32,280 nt of DNA from Planctomycetaceae bacterium (GTDB taxonomy: Bacteria; Planctomycetota; Planctomycetia; Pirellulales; Lacipirellulaceae). The notes under the pieces were generated by a model. That model was not told where the DNA came from and ran no database searches. It saw only the letters and a program-made list of their open reading frames with translations. Positions 1 to 8,222 of the stretch are shown here, one piece after another. A program made the position numbers and the translations under genes. The stretch lies in NCBI GenBank assembly GCA_003233055.1, contig QIKP01000044.1:1-32280 (forward strand), written 5' to 3'. Position 1 is the stretch's first letter. Each line of letters starts with the position of its first letter.

Positions 1-152
1 AAAGTCGGCACGAAAGGGCCATGCTTTAACGGGCGAACGAGTAATTCTCGGACGCTTCTGTCAACCGAGGAACCTTCCCGGCAGGACAAAGTAGGTCAGG
101 CCTTCTGCCCGTAGCCTGGGGCTAAGCTTGGTCGGGGGGCGTTCCACATTCG

Positions 153-2378
153 CTACCTTTTCGGCTTGAACATTACCGTGCCGAGTGGCGGAAGGGTGAT
201 CTCCATCGACGCGGGACGACCGTGGCTCTCCGAGGCGATGGCCTGCACGCCCCCATCGTTGCCGATGTTACTTCCGCCGAAGTAGGACGAGTCGCTGTTG
301 CTAATTTCCTCGTACCAACAAGCCTCGGGCACGCCAATTTTGTAGCTTTGCCTTGGCACAGGCGTGAAGTTGCTGCAAACCAGGAGGAAGTCATTCGGGT
401 CTTTGCCTTTCCGCAAGTAGGCAATGATGCTGTCTTCGTGATTGTGGCAATCGACCCAATCAAAACCTTCGGCCTTGAAGTCGACTTGATGCAGCGCGGG
501 CTCTCGCTGATAGATATGATTGAGATGGGCAACGTAGTTCTGCATCCCCTGGTGCGACTCCCACTCCAAAAGGTCCCACTGGAGCGATTGGTTGCAGTTC
601 CACTCGTTCCACTGCCCAAACTCACTTCCCATGAAGGTGAGTTTCTTACCAGGGTGGCCCCACATGTAGCCGTACAGCAGTCGAAGGTTGGCAAACTTTT
701 GCCACATATCCCCTGGCATCTGCTCGAGTAAGGAGCCTTTGCCATGGACCACCTCGTCATGCGAGAAAGGAAGGACGAAGTTCTCGGAAAAGGCGTAGAT
801 CAGTGAGAAGGTCAGCTTGTCGTGGTGGTACTTGCGATGGATCGGTTCATGGTGCATGTACCGAAGTGTATCGTTCATCCAACCCATGTTCCACTTAAGG
901 CTAAACCCTAGCCCGCCCAGGTAGGTTGGCTGGGAAACACCGGCCCAGGCGGTCGACTCTTCGGCAATGGTCAAAACGCCCGAATGTCGGAGGTGGACTT
1001 CTTCGTTGAACTTCTTGAGGAAGTCAATCGCTTCAAGGTTCTCGCGTCCGCCAAACATATTGGGAACCCAATCCCCCTCCTCTCGGCTGTAGTCGAGATA
1101 GAGCATCGAGGCGACCGCGTCGACGCGCAGTCCGTCGATGTGGTACTTGTCGAGCCAGAACAGCGCGTTGGAGATCAGGAAGTTACGGACCTCGTTTCGG
1201 CCGTAGTTGTAGATCATGGTCCCCCAGTCGGGGTGCTCGCCCTTCCGAGGGTCTTCATGCTCGAACAGGGCGCTGCCATCAAACTGCCGGAGCCCGTGCT
1301 CGTCTTTGGGAAAGTGGGCCGGCACCCAATCGATCAGGACCCCGAGGCCATTCTGATGGCACAGGTCGATGAAATACATGAGGTCCTGCGGCTCGCCAAA
1401 TCGGCTCGTTGCCGCAAACAGGCCAACCGGCTGGTAACCCCAGCTACCGGTAAAGGGATGCTCGCAGACCGGCATCAATTCAAGATGCGTGTAGCCCATT
1501 TTCAGGCAGTATTCGACCAACTTGGGTCCCAGCTCGCGATAGCTGAGCCACCGATCAGGATCGGCCGGATCGCGCTGCCAACTTCCCAGATGGACCTCGT
1601 AGATCGACATCGGAGCGTCGAGCGCGTTGTGGCGTTCCCGTGTGGCCATCCACTTCTCATCCTGCCACTCGTACGTACGGAGATTGGTAACGATGTTCGC
1701 CGTGCGAGGGGGAATCTCGGCGGCGAAGCCGTACGGATCGCACTTTTCGACGACCCTTCCGCCCAATTGCTTCACCGCAAATTTGTACCGGGCCCCGACT
1801 TCGAGTCCCGGCATGAAGAGTTCCCAGATTCCTCCAGGGAGATGCTTTCGCATGGCGTGCGACTTGCCCGACCACTCATTGAAGTCGCCAATCAGGCTCA
1901 CGCCTTCGGCGTTCGGTGCCCAGACGGCGAAGTTGATCCCCGACACACCGTTGACTTCGCGCAGTTGGGCTCCCAGGCGTTCGTAGCAATCCCAATGGTT
2001 CCCTTCGCCCAACAGGTGAAGGTCGTAGTCGGTCAGTAGTGGATCAAAAGCGTAAGGATCTTGCATCGTTCTCTCGGTGCCATGTTTGTCAGTGATGCGA
2101 AAGTGATAATTGCCCCGTCCAAGGCCCCTCTTTTCTCCATCTTCTACCGGACAGATTGCCTCGTACAGTCCCGACGGGTGGATTCGCCGCATGGGTCGAC
2201 TTCGCCCGTGGGGCCCCTCGACCAAAAAAGCCTGCCGCGAATCGGGCAAAAAAGCCCTCACAGCAAGGGCCCTGCGACCATCGGTCACCACCTCATGGGG
2301 GCCAAGTAGCTCGAAAGGATTCTCATGATGCCCTTGGACCAAAGGAGCAATCGCATCTAATTTCACCTGTGTACGCAC
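153..2378 (-). CDS. glgB: 1,4-alpha-glucan branching enzyme GlgB (GH13)
   Basis: This cytoplasmic enzyme makes alpha-1,6 branches in glycogen by cutting an alpha-1,4 chain and re-attaching the piece. The 741-residue length fits the long bacterial GlgB form with two N-terminal beta-domains. An N1 domain covers roughly residues 10-115. A CBM48 domain follows (NFAVWAPNAEGV near 149-160, then GDFNEW). The catalytic GH13 barrel starts near 255. All GH13 signature regions are visible: DWVPAHFP near 350, GLRVDAV with nucleophile D420, TIAEES with acid E473, and FSHDEVVHGKGS with H540/D541. The start is GTG, supported by AAGGA about 9 nt upstream. The gene stands alone with no other glycogen gene in view, and no clear terminator was found downstream. 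Family assignment is firm. Confidence 0.97.
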   Translation of the reverse strand: MRTQVKLDAIAPLVQGHHENPFELLGPHEVVTDGRRALAVRAFLPDSRQAFLVEGPHGRSRPMRRIHPSGLYEAICPVEDGEKRGLGRGNYHFRITDKHGTERTMQDPYAFDPLLTDYDLHLLGEGNHWDCYERLGAQLREVNGVSGINFAVWAPNAEGVSLIGDFNEWSGKSHAMRKHLPGGIWELFMPGLEVGARYKFAVKQLGGRVVEKCDPYGFAAEIPPRTANIVTNLRTYEWQDEKWMATRERHNALDAPMSIYEVHLGSWQRDPADPDRWLSYRELGPKLVEYCLKMGYTHLELMPVCEHPFTGSWGYQPVGLFAATSRFGEPQDLMYFIDLCHQNGLGVLIDWVPAHFPKDEHGLRQFDGSALFEHEDPRKGEHPDWGTMIYNYGRNEVRNFLISNALFWLDKYHIDGLRVDAVASMLYLDYSREEGDWVPNMFGGRENLEAIDFLKKFNEEVHLRHSGVLTIAEESTAWAGVSQPTYLGGLGFSLKWNMGWMNDTLRYMHHEPIHRKYHHDKLTFSLIYAFSENFVLPFSHDEVVHGKGSLLEQMPGDMWQKFANLRLLYGYMWGHPGKKLTFMGSEFGQWNEWNCNQSLQWDLLEWESHQGMQNYVAHLNHIYQREPALHQVDFKAEGFDWVDCHNHEDSIIAYLRKGKDPNDFLLVCSNFTPVPRQSYKIGVPEACWYEEISNSDSSYFGGSNIGNDGGVQAIASESHGRPASMEITLPPLGTVMFKPKR

Positions 2379-2421
2379 GCGTTCTATTCCTTTAGAAAAA
2401 ACCGTCTGTTTAGGGGGTTCG

Positions 2422-2466
2422 CCGGCGGCTGTTGTCTTAGCTGGCGGCTATTATCTTAGCCGGCGG
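2422..2466. repeat. 19-bp imperfect tandem repeat at the 3' end of the RNase H-like gene
   Basis: Two adjacent 19-bp copies (2422-2440 and 2441-2459) agree at 16 of 19 positions. A third copy begins at 2460 and matches for about 7 bp. The TAA stop of the minus-strand gene (2456-2458) lies inside the second copy, and an equivalent TAA recurs in the first. The unit carries the TTAGC(C/T)GGCGG motif that also appears at the big inverted repeat near 19.6 kb. Confidence 0.75.
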
Positions 2467-3079
2467 GGGCTAGTCTGGAGAGAAGCGGCGTCCCTAAGCC
2501 GTCACGCCAAGACTTGGCGGTCCGCTGAGTGGCCGCCGCCAATCGTGGTCGACGACCTAGGCTTCGACGGTCGGGCCAATGGATTCTCGGAGCCCGCCGC
2601 TCGGAGAAACTTGGTTCGGTAGTTCTTGGTTCGATATCGCACACTCGAGCCGCTGGCAATTCAGGGGTCTCGCAAGGGGGGGCCGATGGCTCCTCCCAGG
2701 CGTGGCAGTCGACCGTATGGAATTCGAGCGCCCGATCGATCCGCTGCCACAAATCGTAGTCGCGGACAGGGACTCGCCTGCCAAATCGTTCCCAATGCCA
2801 CCCCTGCGCCCGCCACTGTCGCAAACCGCGAGCGAAGCCACGACTCACGTAGCCACTGCCGGTCACCAGCTTGACTTTTCCTGGCCGATCAATCGCTTCA
2901 AGGCCCCGGACGACCGCCAACAATTCAGCCCGAGAATCGGTCGTGGAAGGTTCGACATCGCAGGCGATAACCGTTTCCTCCGTTCCGATATGCAGCAGCA
3001 AGAAACGCCAAAGCCGGTCTCCCGACGCATGGGAATGAGATTCGGTAAAAAGAAGGTATTGGGGCTCGGAGGACTTCAT
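2456..3079 (-). CDS. RNase H-fold protein with missing catalytic residues
   Basis: Residues 7-127 read like RNase HI: a first strand (YLLFTESHSHASG), the TDSRAELLAV helix, LVTGSGYVSRG, and DLWQRIDRALEFH. RNase HI cuts RNA in RNA/DNA hybrids with four acidic residues. Here the first Asp is Glu (E13), the Glu is kept (E52), the third (TDS in active enzymes) is Gly (TGS, G74), and the His/Asp-containing C-terminal segment is replaced by a Pro/Arg-rich tail of about 80 residues. The protein is therefore probably not a normal nuclease; it may bind nucleic acid or be decaying. Start is ATG with no strong SD. A possible 63-codon TTG-started frame (3076-3267) ends in an ATGA overlap with this start, but is not recognisable. 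Fold assignment is moderate to good; function is unknown. Confidence 0.75.
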   Translation of the reverse strand: MKSSEPQYLLFTESHSHASGDRLWRFLLLHIGTEETVIACDVEPSTTDSRAELLAVVRGLEAIDRPGKVKLVTGSGYVSRGFARGLRQWRAQGWHWERFGRRVPVRDYDLWQRIDRALEFHTVDCHAWEEPSAPPCETPELPAARVCDIEPRTTEPSFSERRAPRIHWPDRRSLGRRPRLAAATQRTAKSWRDGLGTPLLSRLAPAG

Positions 3080-3786
3080 CGATCGATACCAGGGACACAG
3101 GTTCGTGGGGGTTCTATCGGAATGCGGGAAGTTGGGGCCAACACTTTTTTGGGCCCTCTCCCTGGCCGTCCCTGGCCATCCTCCTGGGCCACCGCCGCTT
3201 GCTTCACGAAGGGGGCGGCAGCAACCAGGCGGTTGTCTTTCTCGTCAATGCTAAATGCTATCGTCAAAGAACCCCTAGTCTCTCCAGTGTCACGCCCATT
3301 TTCGCCAAAGTTTGCCTATTTTCCACTCTCCTACCACACGATTGTAACCTAGGCGATCCATCTCGGTGATCCAAAGACCTGCTCAAACGGTATCGACATT
3401 CAGGCCGGGAACCTGGAATTTTGGGCCACCGAGGAGGAGAAAACCGGGAGAAGACCGATCGTAACTCACGAATATTCCCCGACTTAGGGCAGTGATCACT
3501 CGGATGTTCCGCTAAGGCAATCGTTTGACGCTGAAATAGCAGCGCCGCAACCGGAACATGCGTGTGCGGCTCGCACTAGGGCTCACGAGAGACAAGCGGC
3601 AGAAGCCGATCTCCTCGGGCGCCCATTCAGCAACCGGCGGTGGGGCGTAACGGAAGAGATTGCTCCTGGTGGTACCCTGGGAAACCGCTCCCCCGCCCGT
3701 CAGAATGGACGACAACCACTCCTAGCAGTACCGCCACTCGGCTCCTAGGGAACTCCGCACTCCATGGCGTTTAGAGAAAATCCAAC
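3080..3786. other. 700-bp gap between divergent genes
   Basis: This gap lies between the RNase H-like gene (minus) and nadE (plus), so it should hold promoters for both. I see no convincing sigma-70 pair, RNA gene or long repeat. A GAGGAGGAG stretch near 3430 resembles an SD but has no reading frame behind it. Confidence 0.4.
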
Positions 3787-5832
3787 GTGCAAAACATCCG
3801 AATCGCTGCCGCTTCGGTCAACCAGACACCACTCGACTGGCAAGGCAACCGCCGCCGCTTAGAGACCGCGATCGCCTCAGCGCGCGACGCCGGCGCACAA
3901 CTTCTTTGCCTTCCTGAACTTGCTATCACCGGCTACGGCTGCGAGGACATGTTTTTTTCGGTCGGTGTCCAGCAGGTGGCACTGCGCGAGCTAGGCAAGC
4001 TCCTGCCGAAGACCGAAGGGCTCATCGTCGCCGTTGGCCTGCCGTTATTCTACGAGTCAAGCCTCTACAATGCGGCGGCCCTCCTAGCCGATGGCGAACT
4101 GCTGGGCTTCGTCTGTAAGCAGTTCCTGGCAAGCGACGGGATTCACTACGAGCCGCGATGGTTTAAGCAATGGCCTGCCGGCGTTGTGGGGCAAATGATG
4201 TGGAATGGCCGGCTTTACCCCGTGGGGGACTTGCTGTTCGATTGCGGCGATGTCCGGATTGGGTTCGAGATTTGCCGTGACGCCTGGGTCGCCTCCCGGC
4301 CTGGCGCTCGGCTCGCTCGTCGAGGTGCGGATGTGATCTTGAATCCAAGTGCGAGCCACTTCGCCTTCGGCAAGCAGGCGGTCCGGGAGCGAATCGCTAT
4401 CGAAGGCTCGCGGACGTTCTGCGCAACGTTCGCCTACTGCAACCTCTTGGGCAACGAGTCAGGCCGATCGATTTACGATGGTGGTGCGCTGATTGCTCAT
4501 GGCGGACGAATCGTCGCCCGGGGGCCACTCTTTTCCTATCAAGAGAGTGAGCTGACCATCGCCGATGTCGACGTCGATGCCAACCGCCGCATCCGAGGGC
4601 AATCGTTTGATGCCCAAACGAAAGTCGAGCAGCAGGACGAATCGCTGCAACTCGAGGCGTTCGATTGGCAGGAGACCTCGCCGGCAATTGCCAATAGCGA
4701 CGCGGAGCCCGAGTCGTGGGAGGTTGGTGAGAACTCAAAATTCGAAGAATTTTCCCGTGCCGTGCCGCTCGCACTATGGGACTACCTGCGCAAGAGCCAT
4801 GCCCAAGGGTTCGTCGTTTCCTTGAGTGGCGGTGCCGACTCCTCAGCCGTGGCGCTGCTCGTATCGCTGATGGTCCGTCGGGCACTCAAGGAACTAGGGC
4901 CCAAGACGTTTGTTGAGCGACTCCACAACAGCCCCAAGCTGACCGAAGCCATCGAGCAGGTTGGCGAAGATTCAATGGCTGAAGATTCGACGGCAATGGC
5001 CGAGGCGCTCACGCGATCGCTCCTTGCCTGCGTCTATCAGCCGACCCGCAACTCCACCGACACCACACGTCGTGCGGCGATCCAAGTCGCCGAAGCGATT
5101 GGCGCCGATTTTTTCGAGTGGGACGTCGATCAACTGTCGGAGCGTTACGTCGAGATCGTCGCGAGTGCCACGGGCCGCGAGCTGACTTGGGAGACCGACG
5201 ACGTTGCCTTGCAAAACATCCAGGCCCGCACCCGTGGCCCCGGAGCGTGGCTGCTGGCAAATCTTCGCGGAGCCATCTTGCTAGCGACGAGCAACCGCAG
5301 CGAAGCGGCGGTCGGCTACGCCACCATGGATGGCGACACCTGCGGCGGGCTGTCCCCGGTCGCAGGGATCGACAAGGAATTCCTCCGGGCGTGGCTCCGC
5401 TGGATGGAAACCACAGGCCCCGAAGGGCTCGGCCCGCTTCCTGCTCTGGCGGTCGTCAACGCCCAAGAACCAACCGCCGAGTTGCGTCCGAGGACCGACG
5501 GGCAAACCGACGAAACCGACCTTATGCCGTACGCGGTTTTGGACGCGATCGAGCGAGCTGCGATCCGTGACAAACAGTTGCCGGCGGATGTGCTGGAGGT
5601 CATCGCCGTCCAGTTTCCCGAGTGTTCAAGGGAGCAGATCGGCGGCTGGGTCGTCCGATTCTTTGAACTCTGGTGCCGCAACCAGTGGAAGCGGGAGCGC
5701 TACGCCCCCAGTTTCCATGTTGACGACGAAAACCTCGACCCCAAAAGCTGGTGCCGATTCCCGATCTTGAGTAGCGGGTTTGAGGAGGAACTAGCGGCGC
5801 TCCGATTGGAGCTGAGGCTGAAGGACGCATGA
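3787..5832 (+). CDS. nadE: Glutamine-dependent NAD+ synthetase
   Basis: The enzyme makes NAD+ from deamido-NAD+ and ATP, taking ammonia from glutamine. The N-terminal nitrilase-type glutaminase domain (about 1-290) shows the expected triad: E44 in CLPELAITGYG, K111 in VCKQFLA, and C163 in FEICRDAW. The C-terminal synthetase domain (about 320-660) has the PP-loop SLSGGADSSA near 345-354 and a conserved region around ATSNRSEAAVGYATMDGD. The 681-residue length matches the two-domain form found in mycobacteria, so the protein should not need external ammonia. The start is GTG with a weak purine-rich region upstream. There is no operon partner: purN follows after about 200 bp. Assignment is firm. 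Confidence 0.97.
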   Translation: MQNIRIAAASVNQTPLDWQGNRRRLETAIASARDAGAQLLCLPELAITGYGCEDMFFSVGVQQVALRELGKLLPKTEGLIVAVGLPLFYESSLYNAAALLADGELLGFVCKQFLASDGIHYEPRWFKQWPAGVVGQMMWNGRLYPVGDLLFDCGDVRIGFEICRDAWVASRPGARLARRGADVILNPSASHFAFGKQAVRERIAIEGSRTFCATFAYCNLLGNESGRSIYDGGALIAHGGRIVARGPLFSYQESELTIADVDVDANRRIRGQSFDAQTKVEQQDESLQLEAFDWQETSPAIANSDAEPESWEVGENSKFEEFSRAVPLALWDYLRKSHAQGFVVSLSGGADSSAVALLVSLMVRRALKELGPKTFVERLHNSPKLTEAIEQVGEDSMAEDSTAMAEALTRSLLACVYQPTRNSTDTTRRAAIQVAEAIGADFFEWDVDQLSERYVEIVASATGRELTWETDDVALQNIQARTRGPGAWLLANLRGAILLATSNRSEAAVGYATMDGDTCGGLSPVAGIDKEFLRAWLRWMETTGPEGLGPLPALAVVNAQEPTAELRPRTDGQTDETDLMPYAVLDAIERAAIRDKQLPADVLEVIAVQFPECSREQIGGWVVRFFELWCRNQWKRERYAPSFHVDDENLDPKSWCRFPILSSGFEEELAALRLELRLKDA

Positions 5833-6036
5833 AGTCCCCGCTCCGGGTAGCCGGCATCGCTTGTTGCGAGAAATTGAATCCCAAGACAGTCCCTCTTTAA
5901 TACCCCTTCGTTACCGACAAATTGGATGAACACCGACACCTTGGGGGCCGCCGCTCCCGTCGGTTCTCCAAGAACAGGGCCTCGGTGACACGAGAGTCCA
6001 TGCCAACCCTCTTCGAGGAGGAGAAATCAAAACCCG

Positions 6037-6648
6037 ATGACAATTGCCGTACTTCTCTCTGGTTCCGGCCGGACATTGGCCAATTTCATTCAACTCTTGG
6101 CCGAGGGTTTGCTGCCGGTCGATATTCGTTTGGTGATTTCCAGCAACCCGAACGCCGGCGGCTTAGAGTTCGCCCGCAAGGCGCAGATCGCTTCAACCAT
6201 TCTGGAACGAAAGGGATACGATTCCGACGAATCGTATGCCGATGCCATCTTTGCGAAGTGCCGCGAGGAGAAAGTCGACTTCGTGGTGATGGCAGGATTC
6301 CTGAAGTTTGTTCCGGTGCCGGAAGACTTCATGGGCCGCGTCCTTAATATCCACCCAGCCTTGATCCCCTCCTTTTGCGGGAAGGGAATGTACGGCCACC
6401 ACGTCCACGAATCGGTGCTTGCAATGGGCGCGAAGGTAACCGGCGTGACGGTTCACTTTGTCGACAACGAATACGACCATGGCCCCATTATCTGGCAACA
6501 ACCGGTGCCCGTGTTTGAAAACGACACCCCCGAGACTCTGGCAAACCGAGTCTTCGCGGCCGAGTTGGAAGCCTACCCGCATGTGCTGAATCTGCTCGCG
6601 GCGGGACGAATACAGCTGGATGGCCAGCGCGTGACCATCGGAAAGTAG
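6037..6648 (+). CDS. purN: Phosphoribosylglycinamide formyltransferase (GART)
   Basis: This is the third step of de novo purine synthesis, moving a formyl group from 10-formyl-THF to GAR. The phosphate-binding loop is LLSGSGRTLANF at the N-terminus, followed by ISSNPNAGGLEFA. The catalytic segment RVLNIHPALIPSF carries N104 and H106, and FVDNEYDHGP carries the catalytic Asp (D143). The protein has 203 residues, normal for a stand-alone PurN. An AGGAGGAG stretch lies about 13 nt before the ATG, a little far but strong. No other pur gene is nearby. The neighbouring nadE is on the same strand but 204 bp away, so an operon is doubtful. Confidence 0.95.
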   Translation: MTIAVLLSGSGRTLANFIQLLAEGLLPVDIRLVISSNPNAGGLEFARKAQIASTILERKGYDSDESYADAIFAKCREEKVDFVVMAGFLKFVPVPEDFMGRVLNIHPALIPSFCGKGMYGHHVHESVLAMGAKVTGVTVHFVDNEYDHGPIIWQQPVPVFENDTPETLANRVFAAELEAYPHVLNLLAAGRIQLDGQRVTIGK

Positions 6649-7297
6649 CGAACCTGCTCACGGCCGTGAATGGTTACCAATAACCGAACACCCTCCTGAC
6701 CCTGACTTTGAATCGACTAATTTGAATCGGCTGAAAGGCTCATGGAGTCCGTATCCCTTGCTGGATTTACTCCGTTACAAAAAATGGGTTGGCGTTGGGC
6801 GTCTACTTGCAATGCCGCCAACAACAAAGCAAGTGAAAGCTAACACAACGGTGAACCGGAGTTAGCTCGTTTTTCCGCTTTTCTAATTGGTTTCCTTCGT
6901 TTGCGATTATGGAGGATTGCCAACGCTTACTCTCGTTGGTCCGCCAACCTGGTTCTCTTGGTCGTTAGGATTTTATTGACCCATGCGTAAGCAAAGTTAC
7001 ACTGCCAGCGGTAGCGTTTTTGCGATACCGGCGGGTGCTATCATGTCAAGTTCTCAGTAGTCCTCTGTAGAGGATTCTTCGGTCGAAGAGGCTCTTCTCG
7101 ACTTGGGCGGAGCGTCCACCACTCGGGCCGCCTGCGCCGGTTACACCGCTTTCGCCGCCGCTCGGGCGATTCTTCGGCAGGAATTCCCCCAAGACCTGTC
7201 TAACGGTCGGTGCGGAGGGGCTTCCGCAACCTATGGTTTCAGGAGTTTCTCCGCGCACTGTTATTCATTTGCGCCCCTTTTTCTGGAGTCTATGGAC
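6649..7297 (+). other. 650-bp intergenic region with a long leader
   Basis: No gene is supported here. Two 14-bp direct copies of TTTGAATCGRCTRA lie at 6707-6720 and 6721-6734, about 60 bp after the purN stop. A sigma-70-like promoter candidate is at 6976-7003, which would give the next gene a leader of about 290 nt. That leader holds small hairpins, for example TCCTCT-GT-AGAGGA at 7061-7074 and GAAGAG/CTCTTC near 7085. The reading frame continues open upstream of 7298, but its translation is of low complexity and lacks family resemblance. Confidence 0.45.
6976..7003 (+). promoter_or_regulatory. Candidate sigma-70 promoter for the HAMP/Tad cluster
   Basis: TTGACC at 6976-6981 and TACACT at 6998-7003 are separated by 16 bp. 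Both hexamers match the consensus at most positions. Prediction from sequence alone. Confidence 0.4.
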
Positions 7298-7735
7298 ATG
7301 AGTAAGAATCAACGCGGCAAAGAATACATCGACCCTCAAGTGCAAGGGGCACTCTGGCGACGAATGGTGACGCACTGGGTGGCTTACATCGCCGTAGCGA
7401 TGGTGCTGGCCCTTGGGCTGGAGTGGATGAGCGACCCGTTCCGTCCCTTCTCGCAAGTCGCCAACCAAGCATGGTGGACCTACAGCCCGTTTCTCCTAAT
7501 ACTGCTTTTCTTGATGCCGGCGTTTATCTACGACTCGATTCGCCTTAGCCATCGTTTCGCGGGGCCCGTGTATCGACTGCGGCAAGTGATTAAAAATCTG
7601 GCTGCCGGTGACCAACCGAAACAAATGGAGTTTCGCGAAAATGATTTCTGGAAGGAAATCGCCAAGGACGTCAACCAGGTCATGGATCGACTCGACGGCG
7701 CACCTAAGGTGACCGAACAACCCTCGGCCAGTTAA
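7298..7735 (+). CDS. Small two-TM membrane protein with HAMP-like segment
   Basis: The 145-residue product has a short cytoplasmic N-terminus and two hydrophobic helices (around YIAVAMVLALGLEW and SPFLLILLFLMPAFIY). A segment resembling the start of HAMP linkers follows (RFAGPVYRLRQVIKNLAAGD), then a charged helix ending in VNQVMDRL. HAMP linkers pass signals across membranes in receptors, but no sensor, kinase or methyl-accepting domain is attached. The start ATG at 7298 is chosen because GGAG lies 9 nt upstream; an ATG at 7292 is only 3 nt from it. The gene precedes a TadE/TadG/TadE set on the same strand with a 62-bp gap, so it may belong to that cluster. Function is unknown. Confidence 0.8.
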   Translation: MSKNQRGKEYIDPQVQGALWRRMVTHWVAYIAVAMVLALGLEWMSDPFRPFSQVANQAWWTYSPFLLILLFLMPAFIYDSIRLSHRFAGPVYRLRQVIKNLAAGDQPKQMEFRENDFWKEIAKDVNQVMDRLDGAPKVTEQPSAS

Positions 7736-7762
7736 ACATTGCCCCGGTAAACATTGTCCCCG
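7731..7762. repeat. 15-16-bp tandem repeat over a stop codon
   Basis: GTTAAACATTGCCCCG is followed directly by GTAAACATTGTCCCCG, differing by two single-base indels. The TAA stop of the HAMP-like gene (7733-7735) is inside the first copy and is repeated in the second. Confidence 0.7.
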
Positions 7763-7797
7763 GCAATTTCCAGACGATTCAATGAGGTCCCCCGTCC

Positions 7798-8214
7798 GTG
7801 AATATTCAACGAGAAAGCAACCGACGTTCGCCCAATCGTCGTGGCGTCGCCGCTACGGAGTTTGCCGTTTGTTTGCCGGTCATTCTTCTGTTAGTGCTTG
7901 GCATGATCGAAACCTGCTCGATGATTTTCGTCAGGCAGTCGCTGGCGATCGCCGCCTACGAAGGGGCTCATACGGCCGTTCAGGCACAAGCAACCGCCGC
8001 CGACGTTCGTGCCACGTGCGTCGGTATCCTCCGCGATCGTCGTATCACTGCTGCGACAGTGACCATCACTCCCAACAATCTGGCGGGTACTCCGCCGGGT
8101 AACTTCATGACAGTTCATGTGACGTGTCCCTCCGACCAAAACGGCCTACTGCCCTTGCGTTTCTTCCGTGGCAAGTCGCTCGAAGCGACAGCCGTCGTTA
8201 TGAAAGAGATCTGA
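7798..8214 (+). CDS. TadE-like pseudopilin-type membrane protein
   Basis: The 138-residue protein begins with a basic, Arg-rich stretch and then RRGVAATEFAVCLPVILLL. This is the TadE signature of a charged N-terminus, a conserved Glu, and one transmembrane helix. The rest (about 45-138) would lie outside the cytoplasmic membrane. TadE proteins are minor pseudopilins of Flp/Tad pilus systems. In planctomycetes such proteins are widespread and often not next to the pilus ATPase, so a pilus role is uncertain. Start is GTG, with GAGG about 10 nt upstream. It is followed after 8 bp by the TadG-like gene, so the two are almost certainly co-transcribed. Confidence 0.85.
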   Translation: MNIQRESNRRSPNRRGVAATEFAVCLPVILLLVLGMIETCSMIFVRQSLAIAAYEGAHTAVQAQATAADVRATCVGILRDRRITAATVTITPNNLAGTPPGNFMTVHVTCPSDQNGLLPLRFFRGKSLEATAVVMKEI

Positions 8215-8222
8215 GAATAGCC

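Noticed and set aside
3076..3267. 63-codon minus-strand frame overlapping the RNase H-like start by ATGA
   Set aside because: TTG start, low-complexity Pro/Arg-rich end, no recognisable family; kept only as a remark.
3512..3715. 67-codon minus-strand frame upstream of nadE
   Set aside because: TTG start, no SD, composition like random GC-rich sequence.
7103..7297. Upstream extension of the HAMP-like gene
   Set aside because: Non-ATG start and low-complexity translation; the SD supports ATG at 7298.
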